A stretch of DNA of 64,000 nucleotides from Terriglobales bacterium (GCA_021372245.1 JAJFUV010000174.1:1-64000); one strand, 5' to 3'; shown: positions 44,999 to 55,007, counted from the stretch's first letter. Notes: generated by a model not told the origin, from the sequence alone. Translations and numbers: made by a program.

Positions 44999-45946
44999 TT
45001 AGGACGGCGGTTCGTAAGGAATCGCGCAGCCGTTGGTGAATGCGCAGCAGTTGGTGCGCTCGAATTGCACGGTCGTGTGGTTTATGCCATAGCGCTTGCG
45101 CAAAGTGTCGTTCAAGCGCTTCAGGATGCCCTCACTCTCCGAAGGCGGAAGGTCCTTGATCAGCACATGGCAACTCAGCGCGCTAATGTTCGATCCCAGG
45201 CTCCAGATATGCAAGTCGTGCACGCCCAACACTCCGTCCACCCCTTGCATAGCCGCTAACACGTTGTTCAGCTTCATCCCCTTGGGCAGGCCTTCCAGCA
45301 GGATGTTGAGCGACTCCTTGGTGATATCCCAGGCTGTCCAGATGATCAACAGAGCAATGAGAATGGAAAGGATCGGATCGATGTGCTGCCAGCCGGTATA
45401 ACGGATCCCGATTGCTCCCACAATAATGGCGATCGAGCCCAGCGCATCGCCCATCATGTGAAGAAACGCGCTGCGAATGTTGAGGTCGTGCGCGCTGTCG
45501 CGCCGGAGCCCCAGCATGATGGCGCCATTCACCAGCAACCCCAGGGTGGCCACAAGAATCATGGTTGTTTCGTTCACGGTGGGCGGCGCCATCAGCCTGT
45601 GATAGCTCTCATAGAAGATGAAACCGGAGAGCAGCATCAGGGCCAGGGCGTTTACGAAAGCCGCCAGCACGCCCGCACGGTGGTAGCCGTAAGTTTTCAC
45701 CTCGTCGGGCGGCTTCATCTCGAAGCGAAAGGCGAACCAGGCCAGCAGCAGCGCCAGCGCGTCCGTCAGGTTGTGGCCGGCGTCGGATAGGAGCGCCAGG
45801 CTGTGCGCCTCCAACCCGGCGGAGAACTCCACGACGACGAACGCGACGGTGAGCGCGAGCGACCACTTCAGGACCCTGCCGGTGGTACGCGGCTGATGCT
45901 CGGTGTGCAATGAGCCTCCGAAAACTCCAGTGTACAGCGCTATCAT
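44999..45946 (-). CDS. Cation diffusion facilitator (CDF) metal exporter
   Basis: A 315-residue protein with six membrane helices and a C-terminal cytosolic domain. The metal site DAGHNLTDA (D-x2-H...D in helix 2) and a second HMMGDALG segment in helix 5 fit Zn/Co/Fe exporters of the CzcD/ZitB type. The start is ATG 45946; a TTG two codons before is less likely. The C terminus holds Cys and His (NCCAFTNGCAIP). It is divergent from the S9 peptidase. Confidence 0.93.
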   Translation of the reverse strand: MIALYTGVFGGSLHTEHQPRTTGRVLKWSLALTVAFVVVEFSAGLEAHSLALLSDAGHNLTDALALLLAWFAFRFEMKPPDEVKTYGYHRAGVLAAFVNALALMLLSGFIFYESYHRLMAPPTVNETTMILVATLGLLVNGAIMLGLRRDSAHDLNIRSAFLHMMGDALGSIAIIVGAIGIRYTGWQHIDPILSILIALLIIWTAWDITKESLNILLEGLPKGMKLNNVLAAMQGVDGVLGVHDLHIWSLGSNISALSCHVLIKDLPPSESEGILKRLNDTLRKRYGINHTTVQFERTNCCAFTNGCAIPYEPPS

Positions 45947-45961
45947 GAGCAAATCGGTCTC

Positions 45962-48109
45962 ATGCGATTTCTCGTCACTCTGCTTTTCATCACCGCCTTG
46001 AGCTTTGCGCAGGATTGGTCTCTAAAGCGCCTCTACACGCGTCCTTTCGTCTGGGGCACGCCCCCCTCCGATCTCACCTGGTCAAAGAAGGGGCACACGC
46101 TGGTTTTCACGTGGAATGCCGGCGGTGGCAGTTTCATGGACCTGTACGCGTATCACCCTGACCAGCGCAAACTCGTCCGGTTGACGGATCTCGAGAAGGT
46201 GAAGGACGAGCTGAACGCGGGCGAGGACGAAAAGGACGCCCGGTTGCGCAATTACCTGGCGCCGGCGAGTGGAATCCGGGATTTCGACGTAGCGAGCGAC
46301 GGGGCCCGCGTGGTTTTCAGCTACCGGGGCGATCTCTACCTGGTAGGCACCAATGGCCTGCAGCCGCCCTTCCGGCTCACGCGCACGAAAGTTGGAGAGA
46401 ACTCCCCAAGATTCTCGCCCGATGGAACTAAAATCGCCTACTTGCGGGGCGGCGAACTATACGTTCAGGAGGTGGTGAACGGCCGGCTTTGGCAGGCTAC
46501 CGACATCGAAGCAGGACGTCTGGCTGGATGGCAGTGGTCTTTCGACGGGCGCTGGTTCGTCTACATGGTGCAGCGTGGCGAGGGCCGCCAGGCGCTGATC
46601 CCGAAGTATTCGGGACGCTTCGCCGTGACTCGCCCATTCCCGCGCACTGTGGCGGGCGACCAACCACAGGAAACGGAGCTGTTCGTGGTCGGAGCCGAAG
46701 GCGGCAAACCCACGCGCCTCGAAAGCGGGCCGCTGGGGAACCGCGTCTACATGGACCTGCCGGACTGGTCGCCGGACTCATCCAAGCTACTGCTGCGCGC
46801 CACACACCCCGCCATGAAGCGGCGCCAGGTGCTGGTGATCGATCGCGTGACGGGACAGGCCACCCTCGTGCATGAAGAGAAAGACGAGAAATGGGTGAGC
46901 CAATCCTTCGCCGCGTGGAGTCCGGATTCCCGCGAGGTGCTGTTCTCGAGCGAGCGGGACGGCTGGTCGCACCTGTATGTCGTGGCCGCCGCCGGCGGTG
47001 CGGCGCGGCAGTTGACCAGCGGCGCGTTCGAGGTCCGCGCCGAGATGTTCTCCTTCGATCCGCAATGGATCGGTGAATACATCTACTTCCCTTCGACGGA
47101 GGTAAGCCCCAGCGAGCGGCATCTTTACCGCATGAAGCCGGACGGCTCGGACAAGCGGAAGCTCTCGACGCGCGCCGGGCTCAATATCGCGCAGGTCTCC
47201 GAGGACGGGCAGCATATCGCCTGGCTGGTCGCCGGCCTGAAGAGCCCTTTTGATCTGTATGTGGACGAACGCCGTGTGACTACTTCGCCGCGCGAGGAGT
47301 TCGCAAAGTACGACTGGCCGGAAACGCGGTTCGTTCAGTTCCCTTCCCGCGGCGACGGCAAAGTGGTTTCCGCCAAGGTGCTCCTGCCGCCCGGTTACCG
47401 CATTGAGGAAAAGGGCGCATCGCCGCGTCCCGCGGTGTTCTTCATACACGGCGCGGGGTACGCGACAAGCGTCTTGAAGCAGTGGGGCAGTTACGACGAA
47501 AAACGTTTCGCGTTCAACTGCTACCTGGCGCATCAGGGCTACGTGGTACTAGACATGGATTACCGCGGCAGTTCCGGATACGGCCGCACTTGGCGCACGG
47601 ACGTCTACCTGCACATGGGAGGGCCGGACCTGGACGATGTTCTCGGCGGCGTCGATTACCTCCGCGGCCTGGGCAACGTGGACATGAAACGCATCGGCAT
47701 CTGGGGCGTAAGCTACGGCGGGTTCATGACTAACGCGGCCATGTTCCAGTCGCCCGGCACCTTCCGCGCCGGCGCCGGGTGGGCCGCGGTGAACGATTGG
47801 GAGTACTACAACGCCTACTACACTACCGAACGGCTGAACACTCCCGAGCGAAACCCGGAAGCCTATCGCCGCAGTTCGCCCGTTCACTTCTCCTCGCGCC
47901 TCAAAGACGCGTTGCTCGTCGTGCACGGCATGGTTGATAACAATGTCCTTTTCCAGGACGCCGTACAGCTCACCGAGAAACTGATCCACGAAGGCAAGAG
48001 CTTCGACGAAATCTACTATCCGCAGGAGAACCACGGCTTCATGCGGGATGAAACGCTTATTGACGCTTACAGCCGCACCGCCGCGTGGTTCGACAAACAT
48101 CTGAACTAA
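45962..48109 (+). CDS. S9-family serine peptidase (DPP4-like), secreted
   Basis: A 715-residue protein. A signal peptide (MRFLVTLLFITALSFA) is followed by a DPP4-type beta propeller with blades such as FSPDGTKIAYLRGGELY and an alpha/beta-hydrolase domain. The catalytic triad is Ser584 (GVSYGG), Asp659 (HGMVDNNV) and His691 (ENHGF). Members cut dipeptides or small peptides, often after proline. It lies upstream of two amino acid permease genes on the same strand, which suggests a peptide-use operon. A TATCAT box (45941-45946) is about 15 bases before the ATG. Confidence 0.93.
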   Translation: MRFLVTLLFITALSFAQDWSLKRLYTRPFVWGTPPSDLTWSKKGHTLVFTWNAGGGSFMDLYAYHPDQRKLVRLTDLEKVKDELNAGEDEKDARLRNYLAPASGIRDFDVASDGARVVFSYRGDLYLVGTNGLQPPFRLTRTKVGENSPRFSPDGTKIAYLRGGELYVQEVVNGRLWQATDIEAGRLAGWQWSFDGRWFVYMVQRGEGRQALIPKYSGRFAVTRPFPRTVAGDQPQETELFVVGAEGGKPTRLESGPLGNRVYMDLPDWSPDSSKLLLRATHPAMKRRQVLVIDRVTGQATLVHEEKDEKWVSQSFAAWSPDSREVLFSSERDGWSHLYVVAAAGGAARQLTSGAFEVRAEMFSFDPQWIGEYIYFPSTEVSPSERHLYRMKPDGSDKRKLSTRAGLNIAQVSEDGQHIAWLVAGLKSPFDLYVDERRVTTSPREEFAKYDWPETRFVQFPSRGDGKVVSAKVLLPPGYRIEEKGASPRPAVFFIHGAGYATSVLKQWGSYDEKRFAFNCYLAHQGYVVLDMDYRGSSGYGRTWRTDVYLHMGGPDLDDVLGGVDYLRGLGNVDMKRIGIWGVSYGGFMTNAAMFQSPGTFRAGAGWAAVNDWEYYNAYYTTERLNTPERNPEAYRRSSPVHFSSRLKDALLVVHGMVDNNVLFQDAVQLTEKLIHEGKSFDEIYYPQENHGFMRDETLIDAYSRTAAWFDKHLN

Positions 48110-48170
48110 TGCCTTTACGTCCGCACCAGGATTCCGGCACGGCGGTCGGCTTGCGCCAAAGGATGGAACG

Positions 48171-49571
48171 ATGCCAGTAGAAGGTCAAAAAGCAGAGACG
48201 GGGCTGGTCAAAGGTCTGGGCCTGGTCTCGGCAACAACCATTGTCATGGGGTCGATGATCGGTTCGGGCATCTTTATTGTGCCCGCCGATATCGCCCGGC
48301 AGGTCGATTCGCCCGCGCTCATGATGATGACGTGGGTGGTCACGGCCGTGCTCACCGTCATCGCCGCGTTGAGCTACGGGGAGCTCGCCGCGGCCATGCC
48401 CAAGGCGGGCGGCCAGTACGTTTATCTCCGCGAAGCCTTCGGACCGATGGCCGGTTTCCTCTACGGATGGACGCTGTTCACGGTCATTCAAACCGGGACT
48501 CTCGCCGCCGTGGCCGTGGCCTTCGCCAAGTTCACCGGCGTCTTCTTCCCGGCGATTTCGGCGAGCAACTGCCCGATTCAAGCCGGGCCGCTCCGCATCA
48601 GCACCCAACAACTGCTGGCCATCGCCGTCATCTCGCTGCTCTCCTGGGTGAACACGCGGGGCATCCGCACCGGGGCGGCGGTGCAAAACACCTTCACGTT
48701 CGCTAAGACAGCGGCCTTGCTCGGGTTGGTCGGTCTGGGCGTCGTCTTCGGACGTAATCCCGAAGCGGTCGCGGAGAATCTGGGCAATTTCACCCGCAAC
48801 GCGGACTGGTCGTGGAACGCCGTGCGCCTGACCGGGGTCGCCATGGTGGGCGCGCTGTTCTCCTCCGACGCCTGGAACAATGTGACGTTCACGGCGGGCG
48901 AGGTCCGCAATCCGCGACGTAACCTGCCCTTGTCTCTGGCTGTCGGCGTGGGCCTGGTTTCGTTGCTCTACCTGGCCACGAATTTCGTTTACCTCTATGT
49001 GCTGCCCTTCGGCGCCATCCAGTACGCCGCCGAGGACCGCGTGGCCACCGCCGCCGCGGGCACCATCCTGGGGCCCGTAGCCGTGCAGGTGATGGCCGCC
49101 GCGATCATGATCTCGACCTTCGGCTGCCTCAACGGCATGATCCTCGCCGGCGCGCGCGTCTATTACGCCATGGCGCTGGACGGACTGTTCTTCAAGCGCG
49201 TGGGGGAGCTTCACCCGAGCCGGCACACTCCCGTCGTCTCGCTCACCGTGCAGTGCGTCTGGGCCTCGCTGCTTACACTCACCGGCAGGTACAGCGATCT
49301 CCTCGATTATGTTATATTTGCAGTTTTACTTTTCTATATCCTGACGATCGCGGGCGTGTTCGTGCTCAGACGCACGAAGCCCGAGATGGAACGGCCGTAC
49401 CGGGCGATCGGCTATCCTGTCCTGCCGTCAATCTACATCCTGGTTGCCGGGATCATCGAGACGTTGTTGTTGTTCTATAAGCCGCACTACACGTGGCCGG
49501 GACTTCTATTAGTAGTGTTGGGGATTCCGGTCTACTGGATCTGGCATAGAAGAGAGGTTCGATCATCATGA
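48171..49571 (+). CDS. APC-family amino acid permease
   Basis: A 466-residue permease with about 12 membrane helices. GLVSATTIVMGSMIGSGIFIVPADIA holds the GSGIF motif of helix 1 in APC transporters. It has an AAGGATGG ribosome site. The stop overlaps the start of the second permease as ATGA, so the two are translationally coupled. Substrate not assigned. Confidence 0.93.
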   Translation: MPVEGQKAETGLVKGLGLVSATTIVMGSMIGSGIFIVPADIARQVDSPALMMMTWVVTAVLTVIAALSYGELAAAMPKAGGQYVYLREAFGPMAGFLYGWTLFTVIQTGTLAAVAVAFAKFTGVFFPAISASNCPIQAGPLRISTQQLLAIAVISLLSWVNTRGIRTGAAVQNTFTFAKTAALLGLVGLGVVFGRNPEAVAENLGNFTRNADWSWNAVRLTGVAMVGALFSSDAWNNVTFTAGEVRNPRRNLPLSLAVGVGLVSLLYLATNFVYLYVLPFGAIQYAAEDRVATAAAGTILGPVAVQVMAAAIMISTFGCLNGMILAGARVYYAMALDGLFFKRVGELHPSRHTPVVSLTVQCVWASLLTLTGRYSDLLDYVIFAVLLFYILTIAGVFVLRRTKPEMERPYRAIGYPVLPSIYILVAGIIETLLLFYKPHYTWPGLLLVVLGIPVYWIWHRREVRSS

Positions 49572-51031
49572 GTTTATTTGAGCGCAAGCCCTTGGAGCGT
49601 ATTCTCTCCGAGTCCGAAGGGGGTGAACATACTCTCAAGCGCTCATTGGGCCCTGCCAGCCTCGTGATGCTGGGCATCGGCGCGATCATCGGCGCCGGGC
49701 TCTTTTCCCTGACCGGGATCGCGGCCGCTGAAAACGCCGGGCCGGCCATTGCAATTTCGTTCGCGGTGGCGGCGATCGGTTGCACTTTCGCCGGCATGTG
49801 CTACAGCGAGTTTTCGACGATGATCCCCATCGCGGGAAGCGCTTACACTTACGCGTACTCCACCATGGGCGAGTTGCTGGCCTGGATCATCGGATGGGAC
49901 CTCGTACTCGAGTATGCGGTGGGGGCATCGACGGTATCCATCAGTTGGTCCGCCTACGTCGTCAGCCTGCTTCACGATTTCGGAATCGTCCTTCCCGCGC
50001 AACTGGTGGCTTCGCCGTGGCAACCCATGGTGCTCCCCAACGGGCACACGGTCTACGGCATCATCAACCTTCCCGCCGTCCTGATCGTTGTACTGATCTC
50101 CTTGCTTCTGATGCGGGGCATCAAGGAATCGGCAAACGTGAACGGCGTCATTGTGGTCGTCAAAGTGGCCGTCGTGCTGGTCTTCATATCCGTTGGTGTC
50201 TGGTACATCAAGGGGGCGAATTACACGCCCTTCATCCCGCAGAATACCGGCACCTTCGGCGAATACGGTTGGAGCGGCATCATGCGGGCGGCGGGCGTCA
50301 TTTTCTTCGCCTACATCGGCTTTGACGCTGTTTCGACAGCCGCGCAGGAAGCCAAGCAACCCCAGCGCGACATGCCTATCGGAATCATCGGCTCCCTGGT
50401 GATCTGCACCATACTCTATATCCTGTTCGCGCTGGTTCTCACCGGCCTGGTTCACTACACACAATTCCGCGGCGTGGCCGCGCCCGTGGCGCTGGCGATC
50501 GAACAGACGCCGTTCGCATGGCTCAAGATGGCGGTAAAGCTGGCCATCATCGCCGGCTTCACCTCGGTCATCCTGGTGATGCTGCTCGGCCAGTCCCGCG
50601 TTTTCTTCTCGATGTCGCGCGACGGACTACTACCTAAGCTGTTCTCAGACATCCATCCGAAATTCAGCACCCCCTGGCGGTCAAACCTGCTCTTCATGGT
50701 CTTCGTCAGCCTGTTCTCGGCGTTTTCACCCATCTCGGTGGTCGGCCATATGACCAGCATCGGCACACTGTTGGCCTTCGTGATTGTCTGCGCCGGCATC
50801 ATAGTGATGCGCAAGACCCAACCCGACCTACCGCGCCCCTTCCGGACGCCCTTCGTACCGGTTGTCCCCATTCTCGGAATGCTGGTCTGCTTTTCGATGA
50901 TGTATTCGCTCGGATGGGCGAACTGGGCGCGGCTAATTGTCTGGCTTGTGATCGGGCTGTGCGTCTACTTCGGCTACAGCCGCAAACATAGCCGCATCCG
51001 GCAGCATGTTGATCCCGTCACTCGTTCCTAG
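49568..51031 (+). CDS. APC-family amino acid permease (second copy)
   Basis: A 487-residue permease of the cationic-amino-acid (CAT/YfnA-like) branch: GIGAIIGAGLFSLTGIAAAENAGPAIAISF at helix 1 and VIFFAYIGFDAVSTAAQEAKQPQRDMPIGI at helix 6. About 12-14 membrane helices. It differs clearly from the preceding permease, so this is not a tandem duplication. Coupled to it by an ATGA overlap. With the S9 peptidase it may form a peptide and amino acid uptake unit. Confidence 0.93.
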   Translation: MSLFERKPLERILSESEGGEHTLKRSLGPASLVMLGIGAIIGAGLFSLTGIAAAENAGPAIAISFAVAAIGCTFAGMCYSEFSTMIPIAGSAYTYAYSTMGELLAWIIGWDLVLEYAVGASTVSISWSAYVVSLLHDFGIVLPAQLVASPWQPMVLPNGHTVYGIINLPAVLIVVLISLLLMRGIKESANVNGVIVVVKVAVVLVFISVGVWYIKGANYTPFIPQNTGTFGEYGWSGIMRAAGVIFFAYIGFDAVSTAAQEAKQPQRDMPIGIIGSLVICTILYILFALVLTGLVHYTQFRGVAAPVALAIEQTPFAWLKMAVKLAIIAGFTSVILVMLLGQSRVFFSMSRDGLLPKLFSDIHPKFSTPWRSNLLFMVFVSLFSAFSPISVVGHMTSIGTLLAFVIVCAGIIVMRKTQPDLPRPFRTPFVPVVPILGMLVCFSMMYSLGWANWARLIVWLVIGLCVYFGYSRKHSRIRQHVDPVTRS

Positions 51032-51073
51032 CGCCTCTGGCGGCCCCGCCAAAGCGCACCGGGTGTGTCGCGT

Positions 51074-51391
51074 TTATAGGCCTACGACGAGGGAGAATGT
51101 GCGCAAGCCGATGTAGACGAGGGTGAACATCTCGACGGTCCGGAATGCCTTGAGGATGATGCCGCCCATGAATTCGAAACGCAGGAACAAACCACAAACT
51201 ACGGCCACGTAAACCAGGTAAGGATTCAAGCCCCCATCAAAGGCTTTCAGGTACGCCACGACCATGAAGTAATAGACCAGCGGCCAGTTGCTTTCCAGGC
51301 CGCGCGTGAAGCGGCCGAGAACCATCCATACGGTCAGCACTAGCAGGATAAACGTAAGAAGAACGAACGTGGTGTCCGATGTGCCGCCCAT
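51074..51391 (-). CDS. Hypothetical small membrane protein
   Basis: A 105-residue protein with three or four membrane helices (TTFVLLTFILLVLTVWMVLG, LVYYFMVVAYLKAF, YLVYVAVVCGLFLRF, TVEMFTLVYIGLRTFSLVVGL). No family was recognised. It has its own TATAAT box (51418-51413). It lies after the tad genes on the same strand, but the 200-base gap suggests separate transcription. Confidence 0.65.
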   Translation of the reverse strand: MGGTSDTTFVLLTFILLVLTVWMVLGRFTRGLESNWPLVYYFMVVAYLKAFDGGLNPYLVYVAVVCGLFLRFEFMGGIILKAFRTVEMFTLVYIGLRTFSLVVGL

Positions 51392-51418
51392 GAGCGTACA
51401 ATCCCTTGGTCAATTATA

Positions 51419-51592
51419 GTGCGTCCGCCGCAGCCATCCCCCCTCTCAAGGGCGGCCCGGGAGGGACCCCAGGAAGGGGAAGTCCGAACCTGCCGCCGCT
51501 GGAACCGTCTTCGGCAGCCTGAAAACAAAGAACGCGGGGAAAGTCCACTGCTACCTCGCGGACTCCCCCGCATCCGATCTCGACTCAAATCG
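51419..51592. other. Gene-free GC-rich segment with possible RNA structure
   Basis: No open frame with family support. There are short complementary pieces such as CTGCCG (51490-51495) and CGGCAG (51512-51517). It could be a structured untranslated region or a non-coding RNA; no known RNA family was recognised. Confidence 0.25.
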
Positions 51593-51688
51593 TTACTCGT
51601 CGACGCTCTTGCGGCGCCGGAGCACGATGAGGCCTAAGAACGCGATCGCCAGAACGGCGCAAACGATGCGAACCAAAGTGGTATCCAT
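51593..51688 (-). CDS. 31-residue membrane peptide after tadC
   Basis: ATG 51688 to TAA 51595-51593. The peptide has one hydrophobic helix (VRIVCAVLAIAFLGLIVL) followed by RRRKSVDE. A strong AAAGGAG ribosome site is placed seven bases before the ATG. It lies 39 bases after the tadC stop, on the same strand, so it is likely cotranscribed. It does not show a Flp-pilin prepilin motif. Role unknown. Confidence 0.55.
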   Translation of the reverse strand: MDTTLVRIVCAVLAIAFLGLIVLRRRKSVDE

Positions 51689-51727
51689 AACCTTCTCCTT
51701 TCGACCCTACTCAAATGGGATGACTTC

Positions 51728-52648
51728 CTACATGTTGTTCATCATCGGGATCAACTCCCTGATGATGCGCATGACCACCGGACCAACCGTCACCACAAAC
51801 AGCGACGGAAGAATACAAAAAAAGATCGGAAATACCAATTTCACGCCCAGCTTGGCGGCCTTCTCCTCGGCCTGCTGCCGTATCTGCACCCGCATGAAGT
51901 CGGAGTGCGCGCGCAGGCTCTGGCTGATTCCCGTACCGAAACGGTCCGCCTGAATCAACACCGCCACCAGCTTCTTCAGGTCTTCCACACCGGTGCGCTC
52001 GGCCAAGTTCCGCAACGCCTCGACGCGCCTCTTGCCGGCCTTCAATTCGAGCGTCACCATGGCGAACTCTTCGCTGATTTCCGGATGCCCCGCTTCCAGT
52101 TCCTTGCAAACCTGCACCATCGCCTGATCGAGGCCCAAGCCTGATTCGACGCAGACTACCAGCAGATCCAGCGCGTTGGGCAATCCGCGGCTGAGTTTCT
52201 TCTGCCTCCGCCGAACGCGGCGGTTCACGTACTGGTTGGGGCCGAAAAAGCCGGCCGCCGCGGCGGCGAAAATAGCCATCCCCTTGTTGCTCGGATCGGC
52301 GTCGGAACCGCTCAACGCCAGAGCCATCATCAGCGGCATAACCAAGCCCAGGAACACCTTCGAACCGTACAGCAGCTTCAGCGCGTTAGGGGTACGGATG
52401 CCCGCCCGGATCAGGCGCCGCTGCATAACGGTGACATCTTTTGGTGAAGCCGGCAGGATCGACCCGATTTTGCTAAGGACCTCGTGGAACGCCAAGCTGG
52501 GATGCGACGGCATCTGCTCCGGCGGGCTGATTGTGGCGCCCGTCACGCGCTCGATGGCCGCCTTCGGTTGCGCCCACAGCTTCATCCCGGCCAGCGCCGC
52601 TACCAGCACCAGCAGGACAAACAGGGTGAGAGTCATCAATAGTGGCAC
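51728..52648 (-). CDS. tadC: Tad pilus inner-membrane protein TadC (type II secretion F family)
   Basis: A 306-residue T2SSF-family protein with an N-terminal helix, a central cytosolic helical domain (LPNALDLLVVCVESGLGLDQAMVQVCKELEAGHPEISEEFAMVTLELKAGKRRVEALRNLAERTG) and C-terminal helices. It forms the inner-membrane platform with TadB. It starts at GTG 52648, with GAGGTG five bases upstream, two bases after tadB. Confidence 0.93.
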   Translation of the reverse strand: MPLLMTLTLFVLLVLVAALAGMKLWAQPKAAIERVTGATISPPEQMPSHPSLAFHEVLSKIGSILPASPKDVTVMQRRLIRAGIRTPNALKLLYGSKVFLGLVMPLMMALALSGSDADPSNKGMAIFAAAAAGFFGPNQYVNRRVRRRQKKLSRGLPNALDLLVVCVESGLGLDQAMVQVCKELEAGHPEISEEFAMVTLELKAGKRRVEALRNLAERTGVEDLKKLVAVLIQADRFGTGISQSLRAHSDFMRVQIRQQAEEKAAKLGVKLVFPIFFCILPSLFVVTVGPVVMRIIRELIPMMNNM

Positions 52649-52650
52649 GG

Positions 52651-53634
52651 CTACACCTCGATCGCTACAATCTTGCGGATGATGGCGTAGCCGATTAACT
52701 GCAACCCCACGGCCGCTCCCATCATTAGCTGTCCGACTTCGTCAGTGAAGAAGAACTTCACGTAATCGGGATTAACCCAAAACATCATCACGGCCACGCC
52801 AATCGGAATGCACGTCAACGCGGTACCCGTCATCCGGCCGTGCGCACTGATAGCCCGGATGCGGCCGCGCAGCTTGAAGCGTTCGCGGATCACGTAAGCC
52901 AGTTTGTCCAGGATCTCGGCCAAGTTGCCGCCGGTGCGCTTCTGCAGCAGTACCGCGGAAACAAAGAAATGCACATCGAGCAGCGGCACGCGTTTGGAGA
53001 GCTTTTCGAGCGCCACATCGAGCGGCAGCCCCAGGTTATGCTCGTCGAAGGCGCGGCGGAACTCGCCGGCTAGCGGTTCCTGAAACTCGCGGTGGATCAT
53101 TTCGAGTGAAACGGAAAAGGCGTGTCCGGCCCTCATGCTGCGGGCTACGAACTCCAGGCTATCCGGAAACTGCTCTTCGAACTTCTTTATGCGCCGCTTG
53201 GCCTTGCTCATCACATACAACAGCGGCAGCGTACTCAAGACGGCGCCCACCAGAAAAGCGAACTGTTGGTACGCGCCGGGAATCGTGAACCAGGCGATGG
53301 CGAATCCAAGGAGGAACATCGCCAGGCAGGAATGCACCAGACGCGCCACGTTCCATTTCAGTCCGGCTTGTTCGAGCAGTCCCTGCAGACGGTCCTGCAG
53401 GCGGTATTTCTCCAGCAATCGCAGCGTTAGCTTGCCCGTCTTCTGGTCCACAGTCTGGATCAAAGGCGGGACGGCCTTGGCGGCGGCCTTCCCCCTCTTG
53501 GCGCGAGCCTGCTCGCCCAGCAACCGCGACTTGATCTTGTCGCTATCGACGCTCTTAAAGGAGCTCGACACGAAGGACCAGGCCGCGAAGCTGGCAATCC
53601 AGAGCACGACGACGACAACAACGAACGTTACCAT
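52651..53634 (-). CDS. tadB: Tad pilus inner-membrane protein TadB (type II secretion F family)
   Basis: A 327-residue T2SSF-family protein. N-terminal helix, helices near 105-150, the cytosolic domain FPDSLEFVARSMRAGHAFSVSLEMIHREFQEPLAGEFRRAFDEHNLGLPLDVALEKLSKRVP and two C-terminal helices. Partner of TadC and of the TadA/CpaF ATPase. It follows cpaF by 11 bases. Confidence 0.93.
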   Translation of the reverse strand: MVTFVVVVVVLWIASFAAWSFVSSSFKSVDSDKIKSRLLGEQARAKRGKAAAKAVPPLIQTVDQKTGKLTLRLLEKYRLQDRLQGLLEQAGLKWNVARLVHSCLAMFLLGFAIAWFTIPGAYQQFAFLVGAVLSTLPLLYVMSKAKRRIKKFEEQFPDSLEFVARSMRAGHAFSVSLEMIHREFQEPLAGEFRRAFDEHNLGLPLDVALEKLSKRVPLLDVHFFVSAVLLQKRTGGNLAEILDKLAYVIRERFKLRGRIRAISAHGRMTGTALTCIPIGVAVMMFWVNPDYVKFFFTDEVGQLMMGAAVGLQLIGYAIIRKIVAIEV

Positions 53635-53645
53635 GGCGCGACTCC

Positions 53646-55007
53646 TTAGACCTCCACCACCTCGTCGAACAGGTCCGGCCGCAGCCGGATGCCGGCCGAC
53701 AGAAGCTTCTCATAGAACTTGGGCCGGATACCCGTGGCCGCGAAACGGCCGATTACCTGGCCTTCCGGCGTCAGGCCGCGTTTTTCGAAGACAAATATGT
53801 CCTGTAGCGTAACGACTTCGCCTTCCATGCCAGTTACTTCCGTCACGTTGATGACCCGGCGCGAACCATCGCTAAGCCGCGCCGCTTGCACTATCAGGTG
53901 CACGGCGCTGGCAACCTGCTGACGGATCGAAACCAGTTGCATGTTAGCGTTGGCCAGCGAAACCATCACTTCCAGGCGCGAAATGGCGTCGCGGGGTGAG
54001 TTGGCGTGGATCGTGGTCAGCGAACCGTCATGGCCCGTGTTCATAGCCTGCAACATGTCCAGCGCCTCGCCTCCGCGCACCTCGCCCACCACGATGCGGT
54101 CCGGCCGCATACGCAGGCTGTTGATGAGCAGTTCTCGCTGGCGCACCGCTCCCTGGCCTTCCAGGTTCGGAGGCCGCGTTTCCAGACGCACCACGTGCGG
54201 CTGCTTGAGCTGCAATTCGGCCGCGTCCTCGATGGTGACGATGCGTTCTTTGGCGGAAATGAAAGCCGATAACGCATTGAGCAGCGTGGTCTTGCCGGCG
54301 CCGGTTCCACCCGAGATGATGATGTTCATGCGGGCCTTCACGGCGGCCTCCAGCAGTTCCATCATGCCGGCAGTCATAGAATTGCGTTCCACCAGGTCCG
54401 GAGGCATCAGCTTGTCGGTGGAAAACCGGCGGATCGACAGAATCGGGCCGTCCACGGCCAACGGTGGAATAATGGCGTTCACACGCGAGCCGTCGCTCAA
54501 TCGCGCATCCACCATGGGCGTGGATTCGTCAACGCGCCGGCCCACCTGGCTGACAATCTTGTCAATAATTCGCAGCAGATGCGCATCGTCGCGAAAACCG
54601 ACGCTGGTGAGTTCGAGTATGCCTTTGCGCTCGACGTAGACCTGTTTGTGTGTGTTCACCAGGATGTCGCTGATGGTCGAGTCCTGCAACAGCGGTTCGA
54701 GTGGCCCGAGCCCGAACACCTCATCGAGCACCTCGTCGCAGATCTGCTGTTTTTCGAGCGAACTGAGCAGCGTGGGCTCTTCATCAATAAGCGCAATGAG
54801 CGCCTGACGCACCTCGCCGCGCACTCGCTGGTTGTCGATGGTGGCCAGTGCCTCTAAATTGATCTTGTCCAGCAACTTCCGGTGCAGCGTGAACTTCAGC
54901 TCCTGGTATTCCGGCTTCAATATCCCCCGCGGTCGCGTGGAGTTGCGCAATAGGCGCTGGTCCCAGGTCAATTGCTGCGTCGGTCTGATGTCCAAAGTTG
55001 GCAACAT
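53646..55007 (-). CDS. cpaF: Tad pilus/type II secretion ATPase CpaF (TadA)
   Basis: A 453-residue hexameric secretion ATPase that drives pilus assembly. Walker A is [14 protein letters not shown], followed by the Asp box and [10 protein letters not shown], the His box ([25 protein letters not shown]) and the CpaF N-terminal helical domain. Located on the cytosolic face with TadB/TadC. Starts 17 bases after cpaE. Confidence 0.95.
   Translation of the reverse strand: MLPTLDIRPTQQLTWDQRLLRNSTRPRGILKPEYQELKFTLHRKLLDKINLEALATIDNQRVRGEVRQALIALIDEEPTLLSSLEKQQICDEVLDEVFGLGPLEPLLQDSTISDILVNTHKQVYVERKGILELTSVGFRDDAHLLRIIDKIVSQVGRRVDESTPMVDARLSDGSRVNAIIPPLAVDGPILSIRRFSTDKLMPPDLVERNSMTAGMMELLEAAVKARMNIIISGGTGAGKTTLLNALSAFISAKERIVTIEDAAELQLKQPHVVRLETRPPNLEGQGAVRQRELLINSLRMRPDRIVVGEVRGGEALDMLQAMNTGHDGSLTTIHANSPRDAISRLEVMVSLANANMQLVSIRQQVASAVHLIVQAARLSDGSRRVINVTEVTGMEGEVVTLQDIFVFEKRGLTPEGQVIGRFAATGIRPKFYEKLLSAGIRLRPDLFDEVVEV

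Noticed and set aside
48171-51031. Tandem duplication of one permease gene
   Set aside because: The two APC permeases differ in helix 1 motif and in overall sequence; they belong to different branches.
51515-51550. RNase P RNA or similar (GGGGAAAGTCC resembles a conserved piece)
   Set aside because: Only about ten bases match; the other conserved RNase P elements and the expected length are absent.
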